This document shows, one piece after another, positions 27,063 through 36,142 of a stretch of 64,000 bases of DNA. Within the stretch, counting starts at the first letter, position 1; each line of letters begins with the position of its first letter. Made by a program: the position numbers and the translations under genes. A model generated the notes under the pieces. It did not search any database. It saw nothing but the letters and a program-made list of their open reading frames with translations, and was not told the origin of the DNA. The DNA comes from Halovenus amylolytica (lineage in GTDB: Archaea; Halobacteriota; Halobacteria; Halobacteriales; Haloarculaceae), in the NCBI GenBank assembly GCA_004015825.1, contig SAYS01000017.1:1-64000 (forward strand). Reading direction: 5' to 3'.

Positions 27063-27670
27063 GTAACTATACTAGATAGATACCACCCTATTAATCTATT
27101 GTCGATTTTGACGATACATACAATTATCTTATTCAAAATTCGATTATTTACAACGTTGTCACTAACTATGTGTGGAAAATAAAAGGAAAATGTTTGGAGC
27201 CTAACCCATATCAATGTTATATCCAATATGTTATATAATTTACGTCGTTAAGTATTCAAATTTGTATATATCAAAGTGTTAGATACACGTGCGTATGTAC
27301 ACTCTCATTTACGCATGCCTGTATGTACATATGTAAATACGCGTGTACGTACGTAATCAATAGCGAGTGTACGCACAAGAATCAGTCTCCGAGCAATGTA
27401 TTCAGTGGAGAATTGAGGACGGTCTCGATTTTTATTGTATTCTCAAGGTAGTATTCTGTGGCAGAATCGTGTGGATGATTGAGTCCACTGGTTTCTTATC
27501 CGACGACAGCTCGGGGTATGCCGTATTCTTCAAATAGTACAGAATGAATTGCACGTGTCCGCTCTTCCATAACCAACCAAATGACACCGAATCATTAACT
27601 CCTACGATTCGTAGGATACAGCGGCGATTGGTACCTGAAATCTTTACCTCAGCTCTCCGTACACTCTTCC
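27063..27670. other. AT-rich intergenic region upstream of mcm; candidate origin
   Basis: 608 bp without a convincing gene. It holds the mcm promoter, runs such as TATATAATT, and at 27285-27345 a dense set of alternating TACGTA/ACGCGT motifs with one inverted pair of the 16-bp box shared with two other loci. AT-richness, repeats and a neighbouring helicase gene are typical of archaeal origins. The right part (27420-27670) is already GC-richer. Confidence 0.5.
27299..27342. repeat. Box pair, locus 1 (ACACTCTCATTTACGC and inverted partner)
   Basis: ACACTCTCATTTACGC at 27299-27314 matches ACACGCTCATTTAAAC at 45820 and ACATGCTCGTTTAAAC at 49804. A weaker inverted copy follows (ATGTAAATACGCGTGT, about 27330-27345). 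Confidence 0.5.
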
Positions 27671-28660
27671 ATGACCTTCGGAGCCTCTTGGCACACCCTT
27701 CTCGACAACGTGGAGGAACTCCCTTCGGACGCAACCCTTGTCACCCCAATCTCGCGGAAGGCCTTTCGAGTCACCGATGTTCAAGAACCTCGTGTCCTGA
27801 TTCAGTACCGGGACGAAGACGAGACAATTCCACTTCAGCGTGAGCAATTCGAGACGCTGTATCGACGCATTCAGGACTCGTACGGCGAGTTCGAGTTAGA
27901 CCGGCTTCCCCCAGATGCAGAACCCTACGCGACCGTGCTGTCCCTACACCCACGCTTCGAGGTGGACGACCGGGAGGGAACACTCACGGAAAGTGAGACG
28001 CCGACAGGTTCACCGTTGGTGGAAGCACAAGGAGATAGCAACGATGCCGAGGAAGAGCGGGAAGAGCCAGACGTGTCGGTCTACAGCGACGCTCTGTTGC
28101 TTATCGACGCCCTCGAACGCCATGATGTGAACACGCTCGAAGAGGTAGAAACGCCGGCGCTGGTGAACCTCTATACGCTCCTGTCGGACGTTCAGCGGAA
28201 TGCTAACGACCTACGCAAAGACATTCGGAGTATCTTGCTCGACCGGCTACACCACGACCAGCCGGTGAGTGGTCAGTTCGGGTCTGTCCAACGGACAAGC
28301 CGTAAGAATCGGTCGCTCAAAGACGACGAGGTGGTACTGAATGCCTTCGAGGCCGCCGGCATTGAGCGCGAACGGTTAACGACCGTCGATTCGAGCAAGG
28401 TAAACGACGCTCTTGACGTAACCGAACTGTCCGAATCCGATGTGTATGAGATAGACGAAAGTGAATACATTCGCAAGGCAGACGTTGACGAGGAAGAGAA
28501 AGAAACCCGACTGCAAGGCCTGAAAGATAGGCTGGCCGAGACAGAGGGTGAGGAAGGTGAGGAACTCCGCGAGGAAATCGAGGAGCTAGAAGACCGAATT
28601 AATGAGCTGACCAGTTTTCGGTCAGGCCAGTCATTACACGAATCGGCCAGTGGTGGATGA
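27671..28660 (+). CDS. Conserved haloarchaeal protein of unknown function
   Basis: 329 aa, acidic. An N-terminal segment (ATLVTPISRKAFRVTDVQEPRVLIQY) looks like a small beta domain; the middle (VYSDALLLIDALERHDV...LVNLYTLLSDVQRNANDLRKDIRSILLDRL) is helical; a linker contains KDDEVVLNAFEAAGIERERL; the end is a coiled coil (KETRLQGLKDRLAETEGEEGEELREE, about 275-310). No enzyme motif was found. The base composition is closer to the chromosome than to the rest of the element, so it may be a recently acquired host gene. Confidence 0.6.
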   Translation: MTFGASWHTLLDNVEELPSDATLVTPISRKAFRVTDVQEPRVLIQYRDEDETIPLQREQFETLYRRIQDSYGEFELDRLPPDAEPYATVLSLHPRFEVDDREGTLTESETPTGSPLVEAQGDSNDAEEEREEPDVSVYSDALLLIDALERHDVNTLEEVETPALVNLYTLLSDVQRNANDLRKDIRSILLDRLHHDQPVSGQFGSVQRTSRKNRSLKDDEVVLNAFEAAGIERERLTTVDSSKVNDALDVTELSESDVYEIDESEYIRKADVDEEEKETRLQGLKDRLAETEGEEGEELREEIEELEDRINELTSFRSGQSLHESASGG

Positions 28661-28666
28661 TTGAGA

Positions 28667-28786
28667 CTACTCAACAATCTCGATATCGGTATCACACACA
28701 GGACATGACTCAACGCCAGCAGGTGTGTCTAAATCGGCTTCTGTCCCACTCCATCCACATTCCGGGCATAGCACAGGGTTGGTCAT
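28667..28786 (-). CDS. Tiny CPxCG-type zinc-finger protein
   Basis: 39 aa: MTNPVLCPECGWSG at the start and ESCPVCDTDIEIVE at the end, giving a CxxC...CxxC zinc ribbon. Haloarchaea encode many such micro-proteins, some of which regulate biofilm and motility; the role of this one is unknown. It converges with the 329-aa gene with 6 bp between stops. Confidence 0.7.
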   Translation of the reverse strand: MTNPVLCPECGWSGTEADLDTPAGVESCPVCDTDIEIVE

Positions 28787-28811
28787 AGTATATGCAACTT
28801 TGTTGAAAAAG

Positions 28812-29021
28812 CTATTCGTCAGTTGTGTCGATTCCGAGCGCCTCGTTCATTCCACAGAAACACGTCGTCGCGTTGAACCCGAAAGCGAGCGCACCGATTC
28901 CCGCGAGTAGACCGGTTTTGCGCTTACCATCTTTGAGTATACTAACCGCCACTATGGACAGCGAAACAGCGAGTAGTGTGCGGATGAGGCGGTCGCGGCC
29001 ACCGACATTCTTTTCAGCCAT
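28812..29021 (-). CDS. DUF2892 (YgaP transmembrane-like) protein
   Basis: 69 aa: EKNVGGRDRLIRTLLAVSLS then two hydrophobic helices (TLLAVSLSIVAVSIL and LLAGIGALAFGFNATTCFCG). The NVGxxDRxxR start and the CFCGMNEALGI end are typical for DUF2892 small membrane proteins often linked to rhodanese/sulfur genes. No rhodanese gene is adjacent here. Role unknown. Confidence 0.8.
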   Translation of the reverse strand: MAEKNVGGRDRLIRTLLAVSLSIVAVSILKDGKRKTGLLAGIGALAFGFNATTCFCGMNEALGIDTTDE

Positions 29022-29444
29022 ACCAGAATAATATGTCCGGTTTGGCTTGTATCTTCCTCATACTGTAAATTAATTCATAGACTAAATCCTATTCGTCCTC
29101 TTATGATATCAATCTATAAATGAACTATCTAATATATAATAATACAGTGATATTTTAGAAGTGGACAATATTTTCAAGGCTCTTACCGAATCTAGTCAAA
29201 CAACATTCAGCCTGCTGATATTGCCACTAGTTAGCGTGCAAGGTTTAGAGCGTCTATGCAGTACTCTACCACCGGTGATTTCACTTCGATTTCACCGATA
29301 GTCGAGAACGTCGGCAATACCGACTCATTCAAGCTGTTTATAACTGGTGAGTACAAACACCAAACCGAACGTATTCAGTGTTGAAATACCCATTTCGTTC
29401 GAATCAGGGGAAAGTTTTTATTCGCCCCTACCCATCTCTTAAGA
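29022..29444. other. Intergenic region, AT-rich, no gene seen
   Basis: 423 bp between divergent genes, holding the promoter of the DUF7344-like gene (TTTTTATTCG just before 29440 could contribute) and no convincing reading frame or structured repeat that I could see. Confidence 0.5.
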
Positions 29445-29894
29445 ATGTCTAACCAACCTGACCCGGCTGGGGAAGCAACATCCGACGCGTCCGCCCCGTC
29501 CGAAACGCAACTGCCGTCCCCGGACATTTTGGAGATAGAGACGGTGTACGAGGCATTGGGGCACTCCCGACGGCGCTACCTGTGCTATACTCTCTTCGAA
29601 GATACCGAATGGTCGCTGACTGACTTGGCGACGAAAATCGCCGCTTGGGAGAACGACATTCCTGAACAAGCCGTCACAGAAGACCAGCGCGAAGAGGTGT
29701 ACGTCTCGCTGTACCACGCCCACGTCCCGAAGTTGGTTGACGAGGGTGTGATTACGTTCGATGAGGCGACCGAAACGATTACGACTGCCGACCACGCCGA
29801 ACAGGTCTTAGCCGCCCTCGAAGGGATTGGTGCCAGCCTCGACTCGAAGCAGGAAACCCACGCCCGGAGTGACATGGATGAGCAAGAGCAGTGA
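29445..29894 (+). CDS. DUF7344-type winged-helix regulator
   Basis: 149 aa. IETVYEALGHSRRRYLCYTLFEDTEWSLTDLATKIAAWE and EVYVSLYHAHVPKLVDEGVITFDEATETITT form the haloarchaeal helix-turn-helix domain named DUF7344, thought to bind DNA. It is followed directly by a HalOD1-domain gene whose start lies inside its last codons, so the two are an operon. Such pairs are common in haloarchaeal genomes, often near mobile DNA. Confidence 0.75.
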   Translation: MSNQPDPAGEATSDASAPSETQLPSPDILEIETVYEALGHSRRRYLCYTLFEDTEWSLTDLATKIAAWENDIPEQAVTEDQREEVYVSLYHAHVPKLVDEGVITFDEATETITTADHAEQVLAALEGIGASLDSKQETHARSDMDEQEQ

Positions 29895-30240
29895 CGAGAG
29901 AAAGATAGCTGAAGACGACCCGACTAACGGCGTTGAGACGCACCAGACACAGGTAACACAACGACACTGCGAACCCAACGGACAGAGGGAACTCACAACT
30001 GCAATCATCTACGCCATCGCAGAGGTCGAAGGCGTGTCTCCAAGCGAACTGAAGTCGCCACCGCTGTACGAATCCGTGGACGTACCAGCGATTGAAGACG
30101 CATTCTTCGGACCAGACGTAGCCGGGGATTCTCGGCAGGGTGTTGGGACGGTCGAGTTTCAGTATACCGACTACCTCGTGAAAGTCCAGAGCGACGGATG
30201 GATACGGGTGTACGAACCGACTGAAGCAGACCTCTCGTAA
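29878..30240 (+). CDS. HalOD1 output-domain protein
   Basis: 120 aa from ATG 29878 (MSKSSDERK), overlapping the upstream stop. The C-terminal 75 residues fit HalOD1: TTAIIYAIAEVEGVSPSEL, PLYESVDVPAIEDAFFG and VEFQYTDYLVKVQSDGWI. HalOD1 is a small domain found alone or at the end of haloarchaeal signalling proteins; its target is unknown. Confidence 0.8.
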   Translation: MSKSSDERKIAEDDPTNGVETHQTQVTQRHCEPNGQRELTTAIIYAIAEVEGVSPSELKSPPLYESVDVPAIEDAFFGPDVAGDSRQGVGTVEFQYTDYLVKVQSDGWIRVYEPTEADLS

Positions 30241-30541
30241 GCCGTCTCTCTGAAGCCACATCCCCCTAACGCGCTGGATACTCGGTCGACCAATGTGTTT
30301 CGGGGGAATCTTTTGCTCGTCGGCTTTCCTCAATCGCTTCGCTCGCGGATGTTCGTGCGTTCAGCACTCAGCCTGTATCGACCGATTCGAGCAGCACTGA
30401 TTTCGACACCCCACGGTGACCGATACGCGCGTTCTATTCATCACGACCAGTCTTGACAATACCCAATTATATAGCTCTGTTTCACTGTTCAGGGGGTGCC
30501 TGCTTGAATTCTCGCTTCTTCAGTCGTATCGTCAGCTACTA
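30241..30541. other. Intergenic region at the boundary of the GC-richer segment
   Basis: 301 bp. Contains the CG-rich hairpin-like string AATCGCTTCGCTCGCGG, common in haloarchaeal intergenic DNA. The composition returns to AT-rich after about 30450. No gene is recognised. Confidence 0.45.
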
Positions 30542-31138
30542 TCATTCAGACATCTCGTCAATAATGTTTTCTTCACTTGGTTTCGCTAGATATGGTTTTA
30601 TTGCTTCGTAGCTATCCCAACCTCCAACAGACATTAGGACGCGAACGTTGACTCCTCTTATATCTCCATGCAAATGCGCAAAATACCGTCGTAGGTCGTG
30701 TGGTTTCAATTCTTCCCAGACTTCTTTTCCCGTTTCTTCTGCCATATTCTCCCCGACCTCCTTTATCCAGTTCTGTATCGTTCTCTTCTGAATAGAGAAG
30801 ATTGGGTCGTAATTACCTCGGTCCATGTTTGTGTGATATTTGAAAATATCTCGTTCTAACGGTATCGGGACCAAGGTCTGTCGTTCCTTCCCATTCTCAT
30901 ATTCGCCCGTCGTGTCCTTCGTACCTCGAACAGTTAGCAAATAATGTTCACCGTCATCAGCACGTGATATATCCTTATATCGAATGTTCGTAACTTCTCC
31001 AACTCTGAGTCCGGATTCTCCCATGATTTGTACTGCAATCTGTTTCGCTTCGTCATCGATACTCTCAACAAGGTCTTCGTACTCATTTTGCGTCATCCAT
31101 AGCTTTCTTCGACCGTCTTTCGTGCGCTCTGTTTGCAT
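30542..31138 (-). CDS. Short tyrosine recombinase (catalytic domain only)
   Basis: 198 aa. Arg45 in ESGLRVGEVT, His147/Arg150 in KPHDLRRYFAHL, Trp174 in VGGWDSYEAI and Tyr183 in KPYLAK form a complete active site. The N-terminal core-binding domain is absent, so it is either a stand-alone catalytic type, seen in haloarchaea, or the remainder of a longer integrase. It lies at the edge of the GC-richer 27.6-30.3 kb segment, which it may have mobilised. Confidence 0.85.
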   Translation of the reverse strand: MQTERTKDGRRKLWMTQNEYEDLVESIDDEAKQIAVQIMGESGLRVGEVTNIRYKDISRADDGEHYLLTVRGTKDTTGEYENGKERQTLVPIPLERDIFKYHTNMDRGNYDPIFSIQKRTIQNWIKEVGENMAEETGKEVWEELKPHDLRRYFAHLHGDIRGVNVRVLMSVGGWDSYEAIKPYLAKPSEENIIDEMSE

Positions 31139-31317
31139 ACACAGATATTATTTCTAAGTAATGAAAAACTTTCGTGTTTTTTACTACAAATGCGAAAATA
31201 TTAAACAACAAATGCGTTAAGGAAAATCTGAAAACGTCAAAGATGGGCGTCTCAGATGTTGAGTTCTATTCGAAGTTCACATTTTTCATAAAATGTGAAA
31301 TTGGAACCACGAGAAAA

Positions 31318-31734
31318 CTAATCAAAAGTCCAGTCAATATAGTATATTCCATGGCTTGATTCCCCATCGATTTGTAACTCAATATATCCTATTTCTGTTA
31401 GTGGATATTCCCAACTTTCATTGGGGCAATGTACTGATTCGCTTCTAACATCACATTTCCAAAGTAAAGTCTCACCGGAAAAAACAAAAACGTATTCTGT
31501 CCAACTGTCTAGTGAATTATCTCTTTCCTCAATTTGAGCAAGTGACACCTCACATTTTTCAAGAATAGTGGTTGATTTGCCCTTTTCATTAATCAGAAGT
31601 TTTGTTACAGTCTCATTTGACTCAATAATCTCAATAAGTTTGTTTGCTTCCTCCACGTTTTTTATTTTCTGTTCGCAGTCTGTTTCTATCTCTGAAATAT
31701 TAAATTCAGTCCCATCAGAACTACCATTAAACAT
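31318..31734 (-). CDS. Hypothetical protein of the element
   Basis: 138 aa, AT-rich codons. N-terminal half helical (CEQKIKNVEEANKLIEII), C-terminal half beta-rich with aromatic residues (WTEYVFVFSGETLLW, GYIELQIDGES). No motif, signal peptide or membrane segment recognised. It stands alone upstream of the divergent defence operon; its location could fit a regulator or immunity function, which is only a guess. Confidence 0.5.
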   Translation of the reverse strand: MFNGSSDGTEFNISEIETDCEQKIKNVEEANKLIEIIESNETVTKLLINEKGKSTTILEKCEVSLAQIEERDNSLDSWTEYVFVFSGETLLWKCDVRSESVHCPNESWEYPLTEIGYIELQIDGESSHGIYYIDWTFD

Positions 31735-32197
31735 ATATGTATATTGTGTAAGAAATATTAAATAAACTTCCCTTCGATGATATAAATATAGTCACAGTAG
31801 AACTCTCGCATGACCAAAATATGTGATTACAATGTGAGATTGCGTTGTACTCACCAAAATCAAGCGATGAATCATCGCTTCCCTTTACACAGAACCGCAA
31901 CAGTGTTTCGGTTAGTTCTATAATACACGTATTCTTGCCCGTGTTATTAGAAATCGTTATTTTGTGTTCATATCTTTTACAATATCTAAAATCCGAAAAT
32001 CTTCAATAGCCTAATTCATGTCAGGTATCCAATGTACTGTGCTAAATTACGACCAATTTATTCATCTTAGCTCATATTACAAAATTATTATATTAGTTAT
32101 CAAGTCTTGCTCCTACATTCTAGCAACACAATTGTCATTAAGTAAGAAAGAGACGGAAACACTTAATGACTCCACCTCATCGAATGGGATATCATCA
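31735..32197. other. Regulatory region before the defence operon
   Basis: 463 bp between divergent genes. It contains AAGCGATG-aat-CATCGCTT at 31862-31880 (8-bp arms, 3-nt loop), several A/T runs resembling TATA boxes near 32080, and the 9-bp inverted repeat at 32135-32169. The frame of the DUF499 gene is open across the right half but encodes hydrophobic sequence (IIILVIKSCSYILAT) unlike the family, so it is treated as non-coding. Confidence 0.5.
32135..32169. promoter_or_regulatory. Operator-like inverted repeat TCATTAAGT/ACTTAATGA
   Basis: Perfect 9-bp arms separated by 17 bp, ending 28 bp before the proposed ATG of the DUF499 gene. The position between core promoter and start codon fits a repressor site controlling the defence operon. 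Confidence 0.5.
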
Positions 32198-35100
32198 ATG
32201 TCTGCAAAAGTTCCCACACTGTTTGAGTCGTGTACTCCTCACGAAGATGTACTATCAGGAACACTTTCAGAAAACGAATTTGCTGCAAAGCTCTCAGATG
32301 TTGTATTCAAACCCGACGAATCTCCAGATATTTATGCAGACCCACAGACCTTCTTTTCTAAGACGTATGCAACAGACGGTCTTCAGACTCTTCTCACACT
32401 TCTTGCCAAACGCTATACTGGGCAGGTAACAGGAGAATTTAGTGGTGAAGACGGATTGCTTTCGCTTGATACGGTCTTTGGAGGAGGGAAAACACACTCA
32501 CAGATAGCCGCGTACCACCTCTCACGAAATCCCGAAGCCATTGAAAACCTCGGGGAGTATATCACCGAGGATGAAGCACGTGAGGAATTTGAGGAAATAA
32601 AAGACGAACTCTCTGTTAGAACAGCTGTATTTGAGGGAGGATACGTTAGTGCTGCTGACGCGAAGTGCAACAAAGACGACGAGAATGCCCCGAACACACA
32701 GACAATGTGGGGAGAGCTTGCGTATCAGTTAGCTGGAGCTGATGGGTATGCAAAGTTCAGCGAATATGATGAGGACCGTATTACTCCCGGAGAAGCTGAC
32801 ATCGCGGAACTGTTCAAGACATTGGATGACCCCGGTCTTGTTCTCATTGATGAGGTCGCGCAGTACTTCGAACAGGCTTCTGGGGTCGGCGTTGAGGACT
32901 CAACATTAGCTGACCAAACTAATTCCTTCCTTTGGTCACTAATGCGTGCCAGCCAGAATACGGATGCAGTGACGGTTATCCTGTCCGTGTCATCAACTGC
33001 GTTCGAAGAACGAGCACAGGACGTACAAGAGCTCATCAATGACCTTGATAATATTTCTGAACGGACAGAACATTCTGTTACGCCCACCGATGACGACGAA
33101 GTCGCTGCTGTTCTTCAACACCGACTTTTCAAATCAGTCGATGAAGACGCAGCTGAAAACGTCGCAGACGAGTACCAGTCATACTATAGAGACCTCGAAG
33201 ACGAGCTGCCCGACAGAGTAACCAAAGCAGAATTCAAAAAACAGCTCGAACGCACCTACCCGTTTCATCCAACACTTATCGACCTTCTCGGGAAGGAAAT
33301 TGACACGCTTCCAAACTTCCAACGCACACGCGGGGCACTCAAGTTAGTTTCACGTGCAGTTCATCGAATCTGGAACGACGAAGAGAACAACGCCGGTCGT
33401 CACTACGTCAGGACATTCGATATGCACCCGTCAGACGACCACGTCTGGTCAACGTTGCTTGACCTCTTCGAACACATTGAGCAAGACCTCCGCACGGCTT
33501 CTAAGTCAGATATCTATACAAATGACGGAAAGGCCGCTTGCCAGTACGAAGATGAAAACTGGACACCAATGGGGCACCCACCGATTGCGACCCATCTCGG
33601 AACGAGTATTCTCTGGAAGAGTATCGTCTCGGGAGGAAACCGTGGCCGTGGAGTATCTCGTCGGAAGCTCTGGGAAATGATACTGGAGCCTAGTGTCGAA
33701 CTGGACCACTACCGCGACGCGCTCAAGAATCTCAATGAGACCGGGTCGAACCCCGATACAGAGGCATTCTTCCTCTACGAGACTGAGAATGGACTCCTTC
33801 GATTCAAAGGTGAACCCAAGATTTCGAAACTCATCACCAACGAGGCAAAGCAAATTGAACCGGGAGTAGCTCGGAATCGATTAGAACAGACCATTCGAGG
33901 TGCGCTCGGCGGTGGGGTGTTCGAGACTATCTACGACCCACAGGCCCCCTATGAAGTACCAGACGAGTACGATACTGTTCGTCTCGCTGTGATGGGATTC
34001 AATCCTGTAACGGTGACCAGTGACCTTAATGACCCACCAGAGCTCCTGCAGACGCTGGCCAATAAGACAGGGTCGTCGCCCGGTTCTGAGAAGAAGCGAG
34101 TGTATCGGAACAACGTCGTATTCCTCGCAGCTGGGGAGCAGGAGACTCAAGGTGCACTTGACCACGCACGTCGTGTGAAGGCGATGGAACGTATCCTCAA
34201 CGGGGAAGCGTGGGAAGCAGAACTCAACAGTGCCCAGCGTGACGACCTCGACGAACGGCTCCAGAAGGAGTCCGCGCTACTTGGTGAATCTGTCCGTCAA
34301 GCATACCGTCATCTGTACTATCCTAGCTCCGATGGTTTGTCCAACGAGACCATTGACTCCGTCAACGATAGTTCCGACCTCCACGACATCGTCTTCGAGA
34401 ATCTGGAAAGTCTCGACAAACTCATCACGCAGGACGAGGGAGCACTTGGGACGACGTGGTTCCGAAATCGAATCTGGCAGTCAGACCCCGACTCCATGAC
34501 AACACTGGACATCCGAAAGTTCGTTGCGAAGCGAACTGATATCCGCATTCTGCTCGACCCAACACCACTCCGCGCAACTATTCGCGCTGTCACGACGAGC
34601 GATATGTCAAAGTTCGTCTTCTGGGATGAAACTGCGGGAGAAGGATACTGTTCCGAGGGAATGACGGTGACCACACCGGAAGGAAAGAATACTCTCTCCG
34701 AGGCCAAACAAATGTCAACAGACCTTCCAATGTCAAGCGTCCTAATCAGTGAAGACCACATCGTCTACGGCAATACTGATATACTTCTCTCCGAGCACGA
34801 CCTCGACTTTCCCGAAGAGAAAGAGGAAGGTGGCGAAAGTGGCGGCGAAGGAGACAACTCAGGAGGTAGCGGTGGAAGTCGCGGAAGTTCTGGTGGTAGT
34901 GGTGGAAGCGGTGGGAGTGGTGGCATCGAAACCTCAAAACGCTCCGAGCTTTCATTTAATGCCAGTACGGACTCACCGAGTGCTATCAAGGGCGCATTCT
35001 CCGACGCGAACTCAGCTATCGACCAGAAGAAGATGAGCCTGCGGGACAACTACGACGTGTCCAGCAGCGATATCGTAGTTGTTGTTGACTCCATCGAAAT

Positions 35101-35509
35101 CGAGTTAGAAGGTGACCAAGTCTGGGAACGAACGTGGTTCATCTCGGACAAGCTCAAAGATTTAGATAACATCGGGGAAGCAACCTCTGTTGTGTTCGAC
35201 TACATGGCACAGGGAACTGATACTCCTAACAGCATCTTCGAAGCTGGCTTCGAGGGGTCGGCAGCTGAATTCGCTAAAAACTTCGGGACAAACCGAATTC
35301 CAGAAAGCTTCATCAGTGCGGGTGGAGATTCCGAAGGCGAGGCAGTCCTGATAATCAATACAGAATCGTTGGCAGACAACACTCGTGAAAAAACTTTAGA
35401 CGTGCTACAGGAGGCGCTCGAAAGCCTCGGAGGGATTAATAATATTGAACTTGTCGTTTCGGGTACCGTGAAGGAATCGTCGGAACAGAGTGAAGAGGTG
35501 AGCGCATGA
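32198..35509 (+). CDS. DUF499 AAA-type ATPase, first gene of a defence operon
   Basis: 1103 aa from MSAKVPTLFESCTPHEDVLSG, the usual family N-terminus; the earlier ATG at 32018 adds 60 atypical residues. The Walker A is DTVFGGGKTHS (about 91-101) and Walker B LVLIDEVAQYF (about 214-224). A Gly/Ser-rich linker at about 880-912 separates a C-terminal domain with a beta segment IVVVVDSIEIELEGDQVW. DUF499 ATPases co-occur with DUF1156 methyltransferases in defence islands and are thought to be NTP-driven components that sense or process DNA. The stop overlaps the next start by 4 bp. Confidence 0.85.
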   Translation: MSAKVPTLFESCTPHEDVLSGTLSENEFAAKLSDVVFKPDESPDIYADPQTFFSKTYATDGLQTLLTLLAKRYTGQVTGEFSGEDGLLSLDTVFGGGKTHSQIAAYHLSRNPEAIENLGEYITEDEAREEFEEIKDELSVRTAVFEGGYVSAADAKCNKDDENAPNTQTMWGELAYQLAGADGYAKFSEYDEDRITPGEADIAELFKTLDDPGLVLIDEVAQYFEQASGVGVEDSTLADQTNSFLWSLMRASQNTDAVTVILSVSSTAFEERAQDVQELINDLDNISERTEHSVTPTDDDEVAAVLQHRLFKSVDEDAAENVADEYQSYYRDLEDELPDRVTKAEFKKQLERTYPFHPTLIDLLGKEIDTLPNFQRTRGALKLVSRAVHRIWNDEENNAGRHYVRTFDMHPSDDHVWSTLLDLFEHIEQDLRTASKSDIYTNDGKAACQYEDENWTPMGHPPIATHLGTSILWKSIVSGGNRGRGVSRRKLWEMILEPSVELDHYRDALKNLNETGSNPDTEAFFLYETENGLLRFKGEPKISKLITNEAKQIEPGVARNRLEQTIRGALGGGVFETIYDPQAPYEVPDEYDTVRLAVMGFNPVTVTSDLNDPPELLQTLANKTGSSPGSEKKRVYRNNVVFLAAGEQETQGALDHARRVKAMERILNGEAWEAELNSAQRDDLDERLQKESALLGESVRQAYRHLYYPSSDGLSNETIDSVNDSSDLHDIVFENLESLDKLITQDEGALGTTWFRNRIWQSDPDSMTTLDIRKFVAKRTDIRILLDPTPLRATIRAVTTSDMSKFVFWDETAGEGYCSEGMTVTTPEGKNTLSEAKQMSTDLPMSSVLISEDHIVYGNTDILLSEHDLDFPEEKEEGGESGGEGDNSGGSGGSRGSSGGSGGSGGSGGIETSKRSELSFNASTDSPSAIKGAFSDANSAIDQKKMSLRDNYDVSSSDIVVVVDSIEIELEGDQVWERTWFISDKLKDLDNIGEATSVVFDYMAQGTDTPNSIFEAGFEGSAAEFAKNFGTNRIPESFISAGGDSEGEAVLIINTESLADNTREKTLDVLQEALESLGGINNIELVVSGTVKESSEQSEEVSA

Positions 35510-36138
35510 GCGTCGAATCGGAATCCTTCGCCTATGGAAGTAGTATGCATGGTGGTCGGCCGACGTTCGCACTAACGCGTCGTCTGGGTGTCGACGCTGG
35601 TCTCACGCTGTACGAACTGGTGCCCGAAGACCTCGCTGACGGACGCCAGAAACGATTTCGAAAGGCGAATAGTAATCATAGACTCACGAGGGTGGCTGTC
35701 ACGGACGCTGTCCCATACGTGCAAGAGGACCCGAACGGAGTTTTTGACTTTTCTGAAGTTGGAACTCCCTCTGGTCGCACGCCAAGTGATTGGCAGTGGC
35801 AAGATTGGTGTGCTCTGAAAATAGCGACCCTCTCAAATAGCCGTCAGCAAGCCGTCCAGAGATTGGTTCGTGATGTATTGGATGACAGTGGGATTAACGT
35901 TGATTTTGTAACTCGTGGAGAGGGCTCTGCCATACTTTCTGAGGGGGCAGGGATTCGACTGACTACTGCATTCTTAGCGATGAAGCGACTTCAAAAATAC
36001 GAGAAATTAACTACTGTCGCAGACAGCATTACTCGAATGAGTATTGAGGAATGCTACTATTGGCACGCGAAATGCCGCTCTCCGACAAATCCGAACGGGG
36101 TAAAAGCACTAAGAACCCTACTCACAGCACATCTATAA
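35506..36138 (+). CDS. Small DUF7680-like accessory protein of the defence operon
   Basis: 210 aa overlapping the DUF499 stop (ATGA). Blocks FALTRRLGVDAGLTLYEL and RMSIEECYYWHAKCRSP look conserved in proteins found between DUF499 and DUF1156 genes in haloarchaea; I place it in the DUF7680 family from memory, not by search. No catalytic motif is visible. Other versions of the system carry a DUF3780 protein at this position, so it may be the equivalent adaptor. Confidence 0.6.
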   Translation: MSVESESFAYGSSMHGGRPTFALTRRLGVDAGLTLYELVPEDLADGRQKRFRKANSNHRLTRVAVTDAVPYVQEDPNGVFDFSEVGTPSGRTPSDWQWQDWCALKIATLSNSRQQAVQRLVRDVLDDSGINVDFVTRGEGSAILSEGAGIRLTTAFLAMKRLQKYEKLTTVADSITRMSIEECYYWHAKCRSPTNPNGVKALRTLLTAHL

Positions 36139-36142
36139 TCAA

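Noticed and set aside
32018..32197. N-terminal extension of the DUF499 protein
   Set aside because: The extra 60 residues are hydrophobic and AT-rich, precede the conserved family start and cover promoter-like and operator-like sequences.
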